From: Bifidobacterium callitrichidarum
Lineage (GTDB): Bacteria; Actinomycetota; Actinomycetes; Actinomycetales; Bifidobacteriaceae
Assembly (NCBI RefSeq): GCF_003129905.1
Contig: NZ_QFFM01000004.1
Coordinates: 83,542 to 147,541 of the forward strand
Direction of reading: 5' to 3'
DNA length: 64,000 nucleotides
Shown: one piece after another, positions 37,307-45,125 of the stretch
How the letters are laid out: each line of letters starts with the position of its first letter
Position numbering within the stretch: the stretch's first letter is position 1
The notes under the pieces: generated by a model
Told to the model about the DNA's origin: nothing
The model's database searches: none
Seen by the model: only the letters and a program-made list of their open reading frames with translations
Made by a program: the position numbers and the translations under genes

Positions 37307-38383
37307 TTACTCGGCCTGCGCCGGATCCGGCTGCGCGGCCTGGGCGGCCTGTTCCGCTGCCTTCTCGGCGGCCACCTTCTTGGCGTGGGCCTCGGCGGAT
37401 TCGATGCCGATCTTCCATCCAGTGAGCTTGGCGGCCAGACGAGCGTTCTGCCCCTCCTTGCCGATGGCCAGCGACAGCTGGTCGTCGTGGATGAAGGCGA
37501 TGGCGGTCTTGTTCTTCTCGCTGATCACCTGCACGCCGGTGGCCACGGCCGGGGAGAGCGCGGCGGCCACGAACTTGGCCGGATCCTCGGAGTAGTCAAC
37601 GATGTCGATCTTCTCCGGGCCGAGGTTCTCCATGACGGCGCGCACGCGGGCGCCGCCGGGGCCGATCAGCGCGCCCTTCGGGTTGACGCCCTCGGTGTTG
37701 GCCTTGACGGCGATCTTGGTGCGGGCACCGGCCTCGCGGGCGATGGCCATGATGGACACGGCACCGGAGACCAGCTCCGGCACCTCGCGCTCGAACAGAC
37801 GACGCACCAGCTCCGGATGGGAGCGGGAGACCACAATCTCCGGGCCACGCACGCCGCGGGCCACGTTCACCACGTACACGCGGATGCGCTCACCGTGGCG
37901 GTAACGCTCGCCCGGCACCTGCTCACGACGCGGCAGGATGGCCTCGACGTCGCCCATGGCAACATGCACGTTGGCCGGATCGGAGGCGTCCTGCTGGATG
38001 ATGCCAGTGACGAGCTTGCCCTTCTGGCCGGAGAAGGCGCCGAAGACCTTGTCGTCCTCGGCCTTGCGGAACAGCTGGGTGATGACCTGACGCGCGGTGG
38101 CTGCGGCGAGACGGCCGAAGTCGTGCGGGGTGTCGTCGTACTCCTCGCCCAGCTTGGGGGCGGGGTGCGGATCGTCTTCGGTGGGTTCGACCGGAATCTC
38201 ATCGGCGGCCCACACGGTGAAGCTGCCGGCGCGCTCGTCCAGCTCCACGCGGGCATGCTTGGCGGCGTGCGGGGTCTTGAGATAAGCGAGACGAAGGGCC
38301 TCGGCCAACGCCTCATCCAGGGTTCCGGGGTCGATTCCTTGCTCAGCGGCAAGCTTGTGCATTCCTGTCAGGTCCAGTTCCAT
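37307..38383 (-). CDS. nusA: Transcription termination/antitermination factor NusA
   Basis: Binds RNA polymerase and nascent RNA. 358 residues: N-terminal polymerase-binding domain, S1 domain (about 135-200, with GERIRVYVVNVARGVRGPEI), and two KH domains (GALIGPGGARVRAVMENL, then LSLAIGKEGQNARLAAKLTG). It lacks the C-terminal acidic repeats of proteobacterial NusA and ends in an Ala/Gln-rich tail. First gene of the operon, with AGGAGG nine bases before the ATG. The 244-bp spacer to infB holds no gene; the ylxR-type gene often found there is absent. Confidence 0.95.
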   Translation of the reverse strand: MELDLTGMHKLAAEQGIDPGTLDEALAEALRLAYLKTPHAAKHARVELDERAGSFTVWAADEIPVEPTEDDPHPAPKLGEEYDDTPHDFGRLAAATARQVITQLFRKAEDDKVFGAFSGQKGKLVTGIIQQDASDPANVHVAMGDVEAILPRREQVPGERYRHGERIRVYVVNVARGVRGPEIVVSRSHPELVRRLFEREVPELVSGAVSIMAIAREAGARTKIAVKANTEGVNPKGALIGPGGARVRAVMENLGPEKIDIVDYSEDPAKFVAAALSPAVATGVQVISEKNKTAIAFIHDDQLSLAIGKEGQNARLAAKLTGWKIGIESAEAHAKKVAAEKAAEQAAQAAQPDPAQAE

Positions 38384-38457
38384 CGATCCGTACCTCCTAT
38401 GAAGTTATGTGGCGCATGGCCTTGAGTGGTCACAGTTAGCTATTAGTGTAGGTTTCC

Positions 38458-39429
38458 ATGCAGACACGCTCCCCCTTGTTCGTTCTCGGCCGACGCGCGC
38501 TGGTTGTGGCGTGCGCCGGGGCGATGCTGTGCTCGCTGGCGGCGTGTTCGGCGCCGCGTCTGGCCGGCCGCGCCGAGGCGGAACGTGCGCTGAGCCCGTG
38601 CGAACAGGCGTTGACGCTGGTCAACGACGCCGATTGGGCTTCGGGCTCGCCGATGATGGTGCGTTTCGTGTCCGGTCAGTCGATTCCGCTGCGGTGGATC
38701 GACGTGGCCACGTACTGTCCGGGACGTTTCGGTGAGGGCGTGCTACGTGACGCGCAGACCAAGGCCGAACTCGCTTCGTTGGCCGACCGGCTGGGCGGCG
38801 CCGAGCCTGCCGTGACGCCGGCCCGTCTGGATGGCGTGACTTCCGCGGTCGCCGGAGCCGATGTGCTGGACGCGATGGCCGTGGCCGAGGATCGCGCGGG
38901 ATTCGCACTGGAGGTGCTGGCCTCCCGTGGCCAGACCGAGGGGGCGACGCTGGCGCTGAGCGACATGCACAAGACCGCCGGGCAGCAGTTGGTGTCGCTG
39001 GCGGACGGCAGCTGGGGTGATGCCGGCTCCGATTCGTCCGGCTCATCCAGTTCATCCGGTGCCGATGGGTCCGGTTCGTCCGGCGATTCCGCGGCAGGCG
39101 ATGCGGACGGTTCCGATTCGTCCGGTACTGGCTCGGCATCCGGCAACAGCAACGCCGGAACGCACGCCGATCCGCGGCAGAAGGTCTACGACATCAGCCA
39201 GCTGCTGGCCAATCCCATCACCATCGCCGACAAGGCCAGCGGACTGGACGTGCCCACGGCCGCCGCCATCGAAATGGATTGCGCCCGCGCCGAAATCAAG
39301 GCCGTCACCGATGCCGACGCGCAGTTCGACGACACCACGCTTTCGATTCTCGCCGCCTTGGCCGCCAAGCACGCCTACACCGCTATCCAACTCGGCTACC
39401 CCGCCACCGATGGCGCGTTGTTTGAGTGA
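38458..39429 (+). CDS. Secreted lipoprotein with Ser/Gly/Asp-rich linker
   Basis: 323 residues, function unknown. The signal peptide has a lipobox CSLAACS (Cys at about residue 30). The first domain (about 45-185) is followed by a 60-residue low-complexity linker of Ser, Gly and Asp, then a C-terminal helical segment of about 85 residues. Probably tethered to the outer face of the membrane. Divergent from nusA; TAGTGT lies eight bases before the ATG, so the mRNA may be leaderless. Followed by a hairpin terminator. Confidence 0.8.
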   Translation: MQTRSPLFVLGRRALVVACAGAMLCSLAACSAPRLAGRAEAERALSPCEQALTLVNDADWASGSPMMVRFVSGQSIPLRWIDVATYCPGRFGEGVLRDAQTKAELASLADRLGGAEPAVTPARLDGVTSAVAGADVLDAMAVAEDRAGFALEVLASRGQTEGATLALSDMHKTAGQQLVSLADGSWGDAGSDSSGSSSSSGADGSGSSGDSAAGDADGSDSSGTGSASGNSNAGTHADPRQKVYDISQLLANPITIADKASGLDVPTAAAIEMDCARAEIKAVTDADAQFDDTTLSILAALAAKHAYTAIQLGYPATDGALFE

Positions 39430-39762
39430 ACTTGAATAACAGGAGGCCGCCGACTTTGCACAGCCGACGGCCTCCCACCATTTCACAAGGCGAGTCATAC
39501 GCCCAATGCCGAATCAGAACCCATCGGAGCCGAAGCTTCAAGTGGCCACCTAAAAAAAGAACCCCGAAGTTGAACCGATTCTTTCATCGACACTTTCAGT
39601 ATACGCACCATTACTGATTAAGCCTCGGGCATATAGAGATCTCCTCTGCCACAATAGTTCTACCGCACATACGCTTTGCTCTTCATTGAACCGGAGGTGC
39701 CAAGCGGATGAGCGATCGGCCGGGTCAGCCGGCCCGACTGCCATTTCACAGAAGAGATTGTC
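39430..39762. other. Spacer with no firm gene
   Basis: About 330 bases between the lipoprotein and a small membrane ORF. A GGAGGT-preceded 26-codon frame starts at 39708 and overlaps the next ORF, but cannot be supported as a gene. A hairpin (GGCCGGGTCAGCCGGCC) lies near 39718. Confidence 0.5.
39442..39475 (+). terminator. Terminator of the lipoprotein gene
   Basis: Stem GGAGGCCG / CGGCCTCC with an inner GCCGAC repeat, 12 bases after the stop codon. Confidence 0.6.
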
Positions 39763-39927
39763 ATGAAATCTCAGTCAGATCCCGGTAATTCCGGGCATAA
39801 TCCACTCATCGCGGTGATAGCCATGGTGGTATTCGCACCCTATGTAGACAGAACATGGCTTGCGATACTGCTTAGCGTGACCATTCTGTATGGTCTGATC
39901 ACGGATTGGAGGAGCCAGAGGAAGTAG
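39763..39927 (+). CDS. Possible small membrane protein, 54 residues
   Basis: Starts MKSQSDPGNSGHNP and then runs into two hydrophobic stretches (LIAVIAMVVFAPYV and TWLAILLSVTILYGLI), ending in a basic tail. It would be a two-pass membrane peptide. The RBS is weak (AGAAGAG). No partner genes. It may be a relic or a real small protein. Confidence 0.45.
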   Translation: MKSQSDPGNSGHNPLIAVIAMVVFAPYVDRTWLAILLSVTILYGLITDWRSQRK

Positions 39928-39933
39928 CCGGAT

Positions 39934-39963
39934 GTCCCTGTGCAGCCTGTCATGCGCAGGGAC
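39934..39963. terminator. Hairpin between the small ORF and lacI-type gene
   Basis: GTCCCTGTGC pairs with GCGCAGGGAC (one mismatch); it lies between convergent genes. Confidence 0.55.
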
Positions 39964-39991
39964 CTATTCTCTCATATTCACCACCGCAAGT

Positions 39992-41035
39992 TCATTGGAC
40001 AAGCCGCGTGGAGGCGCGCTCCACCAGGGTGAAATCGGTGGTGTAGGTGCGGGCGGGGCCAGCGTAGCCTTCGATGCGGTCGATGAGCATGTCCACGGCG
40101 TGCTTGGCGTAGTCGTCCACATGCGGGTCGATGGTGGTCAGGGCCGGCACCGAGTATTCGGCTTCCGGCACGTTATCGAAGCCGACGAGCTGCACGTCAG
40201 TGGGGATGCGCAGTCCCCGCCGCTGTAGTTCGTGCACGGCACCGAGCGCCATGGCGTCGTTGAGGCACACCACGGCTTCCGGGCATGGCAGCGAATCCAG
40301 CATCGCGGCCGTAGCCTGCACGCCGCCGTGCTGGTTCCAGCGATGCACCGGAATCACGTATCGCCAATCGACTTCAAGCCCGCGCTCCAGAAACGCCTGC
40401 ACATACCCCTGAGTACGCAACGCCTGCGTGCCTTCGCGCTGTTGCTTGATGGTTTCCCAGTCCTCCATGCCGGGCGGTGCGCCCAGCAATGCGATGGCCT
40501 TGGTCCCGGAGTCCAGGAGCCGGCCGACCGCCTGCTTGACGGCTTCCACATTGGGCATAGTGACCAGATCGCTTTTGCCGTAGGTAAGGTAGTCGCCGGC
40601 GAGCACTACCGGATACGGCTGCTGCAATACCGCACCCTCGTCGGCGAGCGCACGCTCACTGAAGAAGATCCACCCGTCCGCGCCGAGCCGGTAGGTCTCC
40701 TCGATGTTGTCCGCGAGTCCCATGCCGTCGGAGCCGTAGGTGTTGATGATCACGCCGTACTGCCGGGCTTTGGCGAACTCGATGACCTTGTCGGTCAGGT
40801 AGGAGGCGAACGGCTGGGAGAAGTCGAAAATGTTAAGGCCGATGAGTCTGGTGCCACCGGAGCGGATGGCGCGGGCGGACAGGTTGACCGTGTACCCGAG
40901 CTTGCGCATGGCGTTTTCGACCCGTTCGCGGGTGTCAGGCCGCATACGGCCGGTACCGTTAATCACATTGGACACGGTTTTGATGGAGACATCGGCCTCG
41001 CGAGCCACATCCTTGATCGTTACGCGGTTGCCCAT
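39992..41035 (-). CDS. LacI-family regulator of the arabinofuranosidase locus
   Basis: Cytoplasmic sugar-responsive repressor, 347 residues from the start at 41035 (MGNRVTIKDVA); an ATG six codons upstream is possible. N-terminal helix-turn-helix (VTIKDVAREADVSIKTVSNV) with the hinge helix LGYTVNLSARAIRSG, then a periplasmic-binding-protein-like effector domain. It follows the arabinofuranosidase and solute-binding protein genes on the same strand. The two palindromes before the arabinofuranosidase gene are its likely operators, by position. Confidence 0.9.
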   Translation of the reverse strand: MGNRVTIKDVAREADVSIKTVSNVINGTGRMRPDTRERVENAMRKLGYTVNLSARAIRSGGTRLIGLNIFDFSQPFASYLTDKVIEFAKARQYGVIINTYGSDGMGLADNIEETYRLGADGWIFFSERALADEGAVLQQPYPVVLAGDYLTYGKSDLVTMPNVEAVKQAVGRLLDSGTKAIALLGAPPGMEDWETIKQQREGTQALRTQGYVQAFLERGLEVDWRYVIPVHRWNQHGGVQATAAMLDSLPCPEAVVCLNDAMALGAVHELQRRGLRIPTDVQLVGFDNVPEAEYSVPALTTIDPHVDDYAKHAVDMLIDRIEGYAGPARTYTTDFTLVERASTRLVQ

Positions 41036-41103
41036 CATTCTCCGTTCCCGCATTGTCCTTCATTCATCCGGCCCGCACCGGATGCCCTTTGAATATTCAT
41101 GGT

Positions 41104-41149
41104 GATTCGTGGATACAATCACGTACTTGCCCAGTCGTATCCACGAATC
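41104..41149. promoter_or_regulatory. 13-bp inverted repeat between solute-binding and lacI-type genes
   Basis: GATTCGTGGATAC (41104-41116) and GTATCCACGAATC (41137-41149) are perfect complements with a 20-base loop. No T tract follows, so it could be an operator, a processing hairpin, or a weak terminator. Confidence 0.6.
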
Positions 41150-41181
41150 ATCATTCCATGGTGTTGGCGAAAATCAGCTGC

Positions 41182-42495
41182 TCACTGACCCGTCGTAACC
41201 TTGAATCCCTGACCATTGCCGTATTGAATCAGGGATTCCTGCCATTGCTCGATACCCTGCTGGTAGGTGATCTCACCGGAACTCGCCTTACCAATGTAGT
41301 CGCCAAAGCGGGTTCGCGCATCAACCTCGTAAGGTAGGAACTGCCACTGTGTTCCGACCTTCTTGGCGCCTTCGACCAGCACGTCCTGGTACTTCTGGTC
41401 ACCGAAGTACGGATCGGTTTTGGTGAGGAACTGTTCATCGGACATGGTTTCGGTATCCGCGGGGAACTGTCCCTTATCAATGCGAATCTTGACACCTTCG
41501 CGGTCATGTGCCGCGAACTCCACGAACTTGTAGGCCGCCGATGCCTTGTCGCTTCCCTCGAGAACCGCCAAGGATGAGCCGCCGTCCTCACCGTTGCCAT
41601 CAGTATTGGCGTCGATCTGCGGAAGCCCGGCGACGCGCCACTTGCCTTCGCCGGTCGTCACGCCGTCCTTCAGCATGGCCGCCATCCATGCACCGGTGGT
41701 GATGGTCGCCAACGAGCCGTCTTCCAGCGCCTTGTACCATTCCTCGGACCACATGCTCAGCTTGGTGTCGATGAGGTCCTCATCGATCAGCTTCTGCATG
41801 AAGGCATAGTACTGCTGGGCAATGGGATCGTTGGCGTAGTTGATGGTGATGTTTTCGCCGTCGGCGGTGACGGTCCTGCCTCCGGCCGCCCAGATCCACG
41901 CTTCGGTCACGGCGATGTTCGCTGGTTCGCAGGTGATGTACGCGCCGATGGCACGGAGCTTCTTTGCCGCTTCATAGAATTCGTCCCAGGTTTTCGGCGC
42001 TTCGATGATGCCGGCCTTGTCGAATGTCTCCTTGTTATAGAACATTGCGTCGGGACCGGAATCGATTGGAAGCGCGTGTACTCCCCCGCCATAGGTCACC
42101 GAAGCCCACGGACCGGGAGTGTAGTAGCCGTCGAACTTGTCGGCGCCGAACTCGCTGAGGTCCTTCAACGAATTCTGCAGGACGAATTGCGGCACGGCGA
42201 AATACTCGATCTGAGCCACGTCGGGGGCACCCTTGCCCGCCTGCAACGCATTGTTGATGGCCGTGTACTGCTTCTGCGCGGTACCGGCATTGGTGATTTT
42301 CACCTTGATATTGGGGTATTTCTTTTCGAAGGCCTTGGCGACGGGAGTCAGCGTCGGCTCCCAGGCCCAAACATTGATGGTGACCGGATTGTCGGCGGTT
42401 CCCTCATTCGATGAGGTGTTGGATCCGCATGCCGCCAGCGACAACATCGTCGTTGCCGCAAGGCTTGCCGCCATGATCGTTCGGAAGGACTTCAT
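41182..42495 (-). CDS. Carbohydrate ABC transporter solute-binding lipoprotein
   Basis: Extracytoplasmic family 1 sugar receptor, 437 residues, lipobox LSLAACG (Cys23). It resembles the receptor of the galactoside cluster at 62.4 kb over its whole length (shared ALPIDSGP, FYNKxxFDKAG, EDGGSxLAV). It lies between the arabinofuranosidase and LacI genes, so arabinose-containing oligosaccharides are the likely ligand. No permease genes are next to it, so it must share permeases encoded elsewhere or be a relic. Confidence 0.92.
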   Translation of the reverse strand: MKSFRTIMAASLAATTMLSLAACGSNTSSNEGTADNPVTINVWAWEPTLTPVAKAFEKKYPNIKVKITNAGTAQKQYTAINNALQAGKGAPDVAQIEYFAVPQFVLQNSLKDLSEFGADKFDGYYTPGPWASVTYGGGVHALPIDSGPDAMFYNKETFDKAGIIEAPKTWDEFYEAAKKLRAIGAYITCEPANIAVTEAWIWAAGGRTVTADGENITINYANDPIAQQYYAFMQKLIDEDLIDTKLSMWSEEWYKALEDGSLATITTGAWMAAMLKDGVTTGEGKWRVAGLPQIDANTDGNGEDGGSSLAVLEGSDKASAAYKFVEFAAHDREGVKIRIDKGQFPADTETMSDEQFLTKTDPYFGDQKYQDVLVEGAKKVGTQWQFLPYEVDARTRFGDYIGKASSGEITYQQGIEQWQESLIQYGNGQGFKVTTGQ

Positions 42496-42532
42496 TGTTC
42501 TCTCCTTATTCTTTGTTTGGTTATTGGTGAAG

Positions 42533-42579
42533 AACCGCTGGATTATCGGCCCGTGTTGCGGACCGATAATCCAGCGGTT
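42533..42579 (-). terminator. 17-bp hairpin between arabinofuranosidase and solute-binding genes
   Basis: AACCGCTGGATTATCGG and its complement (42563-42579), perfect. The T run is on the plus strand exit, so on the minus strand it probably acts as an mRNA-stabilising or partial-termination hairpin between cistrons. Confidence 0.6.
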
Positions 42580-42588
42580 TTTCGCATA

Positions 42589-44145
42589 TCACTTCACATG
42601 CACGGCGGTCCAGGAGACCGGGGGCAGGGTCACGCGGACAGTGCCGGTTTCGGGGTCAAGGACGGCGGTGTCGTTGGCGTGCAGGGTCACGCGATTCTGG
42701 TCGTCAAGTGTGTTCTTGGCGAAGAGGTCGTCCTCGTGCAGGGTCTGGGCGTCAATCGCAGTGCCGCCGCCTTCTGGCAGGTGGATTTCGAAGTCGTTGG
42801 TCTTCCCCAGCGAGCGGTTGGTCACAAACACGGTCACGGAACCATCCGCGCCACGCACGGCCACCGAGTTGACGGTCGGCACCTCGCCGTACTTGGCGGT
42901 CTCATAGGTGCCGGTGGCGAGCTTCGGCTCCAGGACCGTGCCACCCTTGGCATACTTGGCAGTCAGCGCGAACGGGTAGAACGTGGTCTGACGCCAGGCG
43001 GGGCCACCGGGCTCGGTCATGATCGGGGCGATGACGTTGACCAGCTGGGCCAGGCTCGCGGCATGCACGCGGTCGGCGTTCTTGAGCAGCGTGATCATGA
43101 GATCGCCGAACACCACGGCGTCGGCGGCGGAGTAGACGTCCTCCAGCAGACGCGGGGCGACGGGCCAGTTGCCGATGCCTTCCGGGTTCCTGCTCGGCTC
43201 CTCGTCGATGTACCAGACGTTCCATTCATCGAACGAGATGAACACGTCGTGCTTGCTCTTGAGCCGAGCCTTGGTGGCGTCGATGGCGGCGGCCACATCC
43301 TTGATGAAGCCGTCCATATCCACACCGGAGGCCATGAAACTCTTCATGTCGCGGGTGCCGTCGGCCTGGAATTCGGGATGGTAGTAGGCGTGGCAGGAGA
43401 CGAAGTTGACGTTCTCATAGGTTTTTTCGAGAACGGTCTCCTCCCACTTGCCGAACGTGTCCATGGAATGGCTGGACGAACCGCACACCACCAGTTCGAC
43501 GCTCGAATCGATCATGCGCATGCCGGCGGCCACCGAAGCGGCGAGCGTGCCGTAGTCCTCGGCGTTCTTGTGGCCGGTCTGCCATGGGCCGTCCATCTCG
43601 TTGCCCAGACACCACATTGTGATGCCGAACGGCTGATCCGCACCGTTGGCGCGACGCTCCTCGGAGAGCTTGGTACCGCCGGGGATGTTGGCGTATTCGA
43701 GCAGGTCCAGCGCCTCTTCCAGACCGCGGGTGCCCAGGTTCACGGCTTCCATGAGTTCGTTGCCGCCGACCTTGTCCAGCCACTTGGCCATCTCGTGCAG
43801 GCCGAACTGGTTGGTCTCGGTGGAATGCCATGCCAGATCCAGGCGACGCGGGCGGTCCTCCTTGGGACCCACGCCATCCTCCCAGCGGTAGCCGGAGACG
43901 AAGTTGCCGCCGGGGTAACGGATGGTGGTGGCACCGAGCTCACGGACCAGCTCGATGACGTCCTTGCGGAAGCCGTCCTCGTCCGCCTCGGGATGACCGG
44001 GTTCATAAATACCGTCATAGACGCAACGACCCAGATGTTCCACGAACGATCCGAACAGTCGGTCGTTCACCGGCGCGACCTCGAAGTCATCGTCGACAAT
44101 CAGGCGGGAAGTTTCATTAGCTGGAGTGGACGATTGCTCTGACAT
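42589..44145 (-). CDS. abfA: Alpha-L-arabinofuranosidase, GH51
   Basis: Removes terminal L-arabinofuranose from arabinan, arabinoxylan or arabinogalactan oligosaccharides; no signal peptide, so it acts in the cytoplasm. 518 residues from the start at 44145, which has AAAGGAG upstream. The (beta/alpha)8 barrel carries the acid/base Glu183 in LGNEMDGPW and the nucleophile Glu307 in SFDEWNVWY; a C-terminal beta-sandwich domain follows. First gene of the unit with a solute-binding protein and LacI regulator. The symbol is the common name for the family. Confidence 0.94.
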   Translation of the reverse strand: MSEQSSTPANETSRLIVDDDFEVAPVNDRLFGSFVEHLGRCVYDGIYEPGHPEADEDGFRKDVIELVRELGATTIRYPGGNFVSGYRWEDGVGPKEDRPRRLDLAWHSTETNQFGLHEMAKWLDKVGGNELMEAVNLGTRGLEEALDLLEYANIPGGTKLSEERRANGADQPFGITMWCLGNEMDGPWQTGHKNAEDYGTLAASVAAGMRMIDSSVELVVCGSSSHSMDTFGKWEETVLEKTYENVNFVSCHAYYHPEFQADGTRDMKSFMASGVDMDGFIKDVAAAIDATKARLKSKHDVFISFDEWNVWYIDEEPSRNPEGIGNWPVAPRLLEDVYSAADAVVFGDLMITLLKNADRVHAASLAQLVNVIAPIMTEPGGPAWRQTTFYPFALTAKYAKGGTVLEPKLATGTYETAKYGEVPTVNSVAVRGADGSVTVFVTNRSLGKTNDFEIHLPEGGGTAIDAQTLHEDDLFAKNTLDDQNRVTLHANDTAVLDPETGTVRVTLPPVSWTAVHVK

Positions 44146-44172
44146 GTGCTCTCCTTTGCTCACATGAAGGTC

Positions 44173-44289
44173 GATACAACGTTGTCTCAAATGGGCAAAC
44201 TTCAGTACCTACAACCTTCATAGGCCCGTTCAACTACTTATTTGGTACAACATTGTATTTCTTGATATCCCGATGGTACAACAAGGAAT
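44173..44289 (-). promoter_or_regulatory. Promoter with two LacI-type operators before abfA
   Basis: The minus-strand promoter has TTGTAC (44276-44281) and TACAAT (44252-44257) with an 18-base spacer. Palindrome GGTACAACATTGTATT (44244-44259) covers the -10. A second, GATACAACGTTGTCTC (44173-44188), lies in the 5' leader. The half-site GGTACAACAAGG overlaps the -35. Centres of the two full sites are 71 bases apart. Confidence 0.8.
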
Positions 44290-44511
44290 CAATTCCCGCA
44301 ATCAGACATGCCAAAGCAACAGAAACCATCGAAAATATCAGCAGACATATCGTCGCCATCCCAGCCCTGTTGGCACTGCCGAAAATCACACTCCCAGCTT
44401 GAACCGGATTATCACAGTTCGGAAGTTCGGATCTTGGTAGCTCGAAAGCACGAATCCCAACACACGACCCTCAAAGAGCCGCCCCCAAAGGCGCCAACAG
44501 GATGCACAAAA
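44290..44511. other. Spacer upstream of the abfA promoter
   Basis: No supported gene. A minus-strand 41-codon hydrophobic frame (44234-44359) overlaps the abfA promoter and was not called. Confidence 0.5.
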
Positions 44512-44546
44512 CGAAAAAAGTCCCGGAATTTCAACGATTCCGGGAC
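44512..44546 (-). terminator. Original tRNA-Ser(CGA) terminator, now at attL
   Basis: GTCCCGGAAT / ATTCCGGGAC stem followed on the minus strand by TTTTTTCG, located just outside the 14-bp tRNA fragment at 44553-44566. It was probably the tRNA terminator before integration. Confidence 0.75.
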
Positions 44547-44552
44547 CTGTTT

Positions 44553-44566
44553 GCGGATAAGGCGAG
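44553..44566 (-). repeat. attL, 14-bp fragment of the tRNA-Ser 3' end
   Basis: GCGGATAAGGCGAG is identical to 53753-53766, the 3' end of tRNA-Ser(CGA). Flanking bases differ on both sides, so the shared core is 14 bp. Confidence 0.85.
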
Positions 44567-44796
44567 TAACTAACCTAAATAGCCTCTTATGTACTGGAAA
44601 TGCTAGGAAAATACGATTGCATAAAATCCATCCGCCCCGCATTTCGCCCCGTTTCTAATGGCTTATTAGAGGCTCTTAAGGCTCTGAATCCAGTAGACAG
44701 TCTCTCATCGTCAGGGCGAGAGCCACTCGCCAATAACATCAAAGCTTCAGGTTGCCGGCGCAGCCCTCGATAACGAGAACCGCGCCTTAATGACCG
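44567..44796. other. Inner flank of attL, no gene
   Basis: 230 bases with no gene. It holds one copy of the arm-type direct repeat. Confidence 0.6.
44633..44656 (+). repeat. Arm-type direct repeat near attL
   Basis: CGCCCCGCATTTCGCCCCGT followed by TTCT. The same sequence with one change is at 53606-53629 near attR. Each copy contains two CGCCCCG units 11 bases apart. Confidence 0.7.
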
Positions 44797-44952
44797 CTAC
44801 ACGAGCAGTCTCAGCAACTGGTAGAGTTGCCAGAGGCTACGCACGTTAAAGTGCGTACCATCAACCGTGGCCGTTGCCTCGCTATCGCCCACATGGACGA
44901 TCACGATACGTCCGTTCACGGTCAGAGTGCCGTGCATCGTGATATGATTCAT
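44797..44952 (-). CDS. Possible small protein of the integrative element
   Basis: 51 residues beginning MNHITMHGTLTVNGRIVIVH and ending LWQLYQLLRLLV. AAAGG lies seven bases before the ATG. The compact beta-rich sequence (VHVGDSEATATVDGTHFNVR) looks coding rather than random. It follows directly after a long stem structure, which would form its 5' leader. No function known. Confidence 0.45.
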   Translation of the reverse strand: MNHITMHGTLTVNGRIVIVHVGDSEATATVDGTHFNVRSLWQLYQLLRLLV

Positions 44953-44972
44953 CTTGCAACCTTTGGTTAAGG

Positions 44973-45038
44973 GCGCAAGCCGATAACCAGTTAAGGCCCG
45001 ATGTTCCAAGCGTCGGGCCTTTTCTTATCGGCTTGCGC
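44973..45038 (-). promoter_or_regulatory. Nested stem-loop leader
   Basis: Outer 14-bp perfect repeat GCGCAAGCCGATAA (44973-44986) with its complement at 45025-45038, enclosing an inner hairpin AAGGCCCGA / TCGGGCCTT (44993-45021). On the minus strand the AAAGG of the small ORF comes right after it. On the plus strand the inner hairpin is followed by TTTTC. Confidence 0.7.
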
Positions 45039-45125
45039 CGATAATGGCCCGTCATATCAACGGGGACGCCGCATGTTACGGCGTCATAATTCAATGTACC
45101 AGTACACACGAATCAGCACAGCATC

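Noticed and set aside
44234..44359. 41-codon hydrophobic minus-strand frame
   Set aside because: It runs through the abfA promoter and operators and has no ribosome-binding site; chance or relic is more likely.
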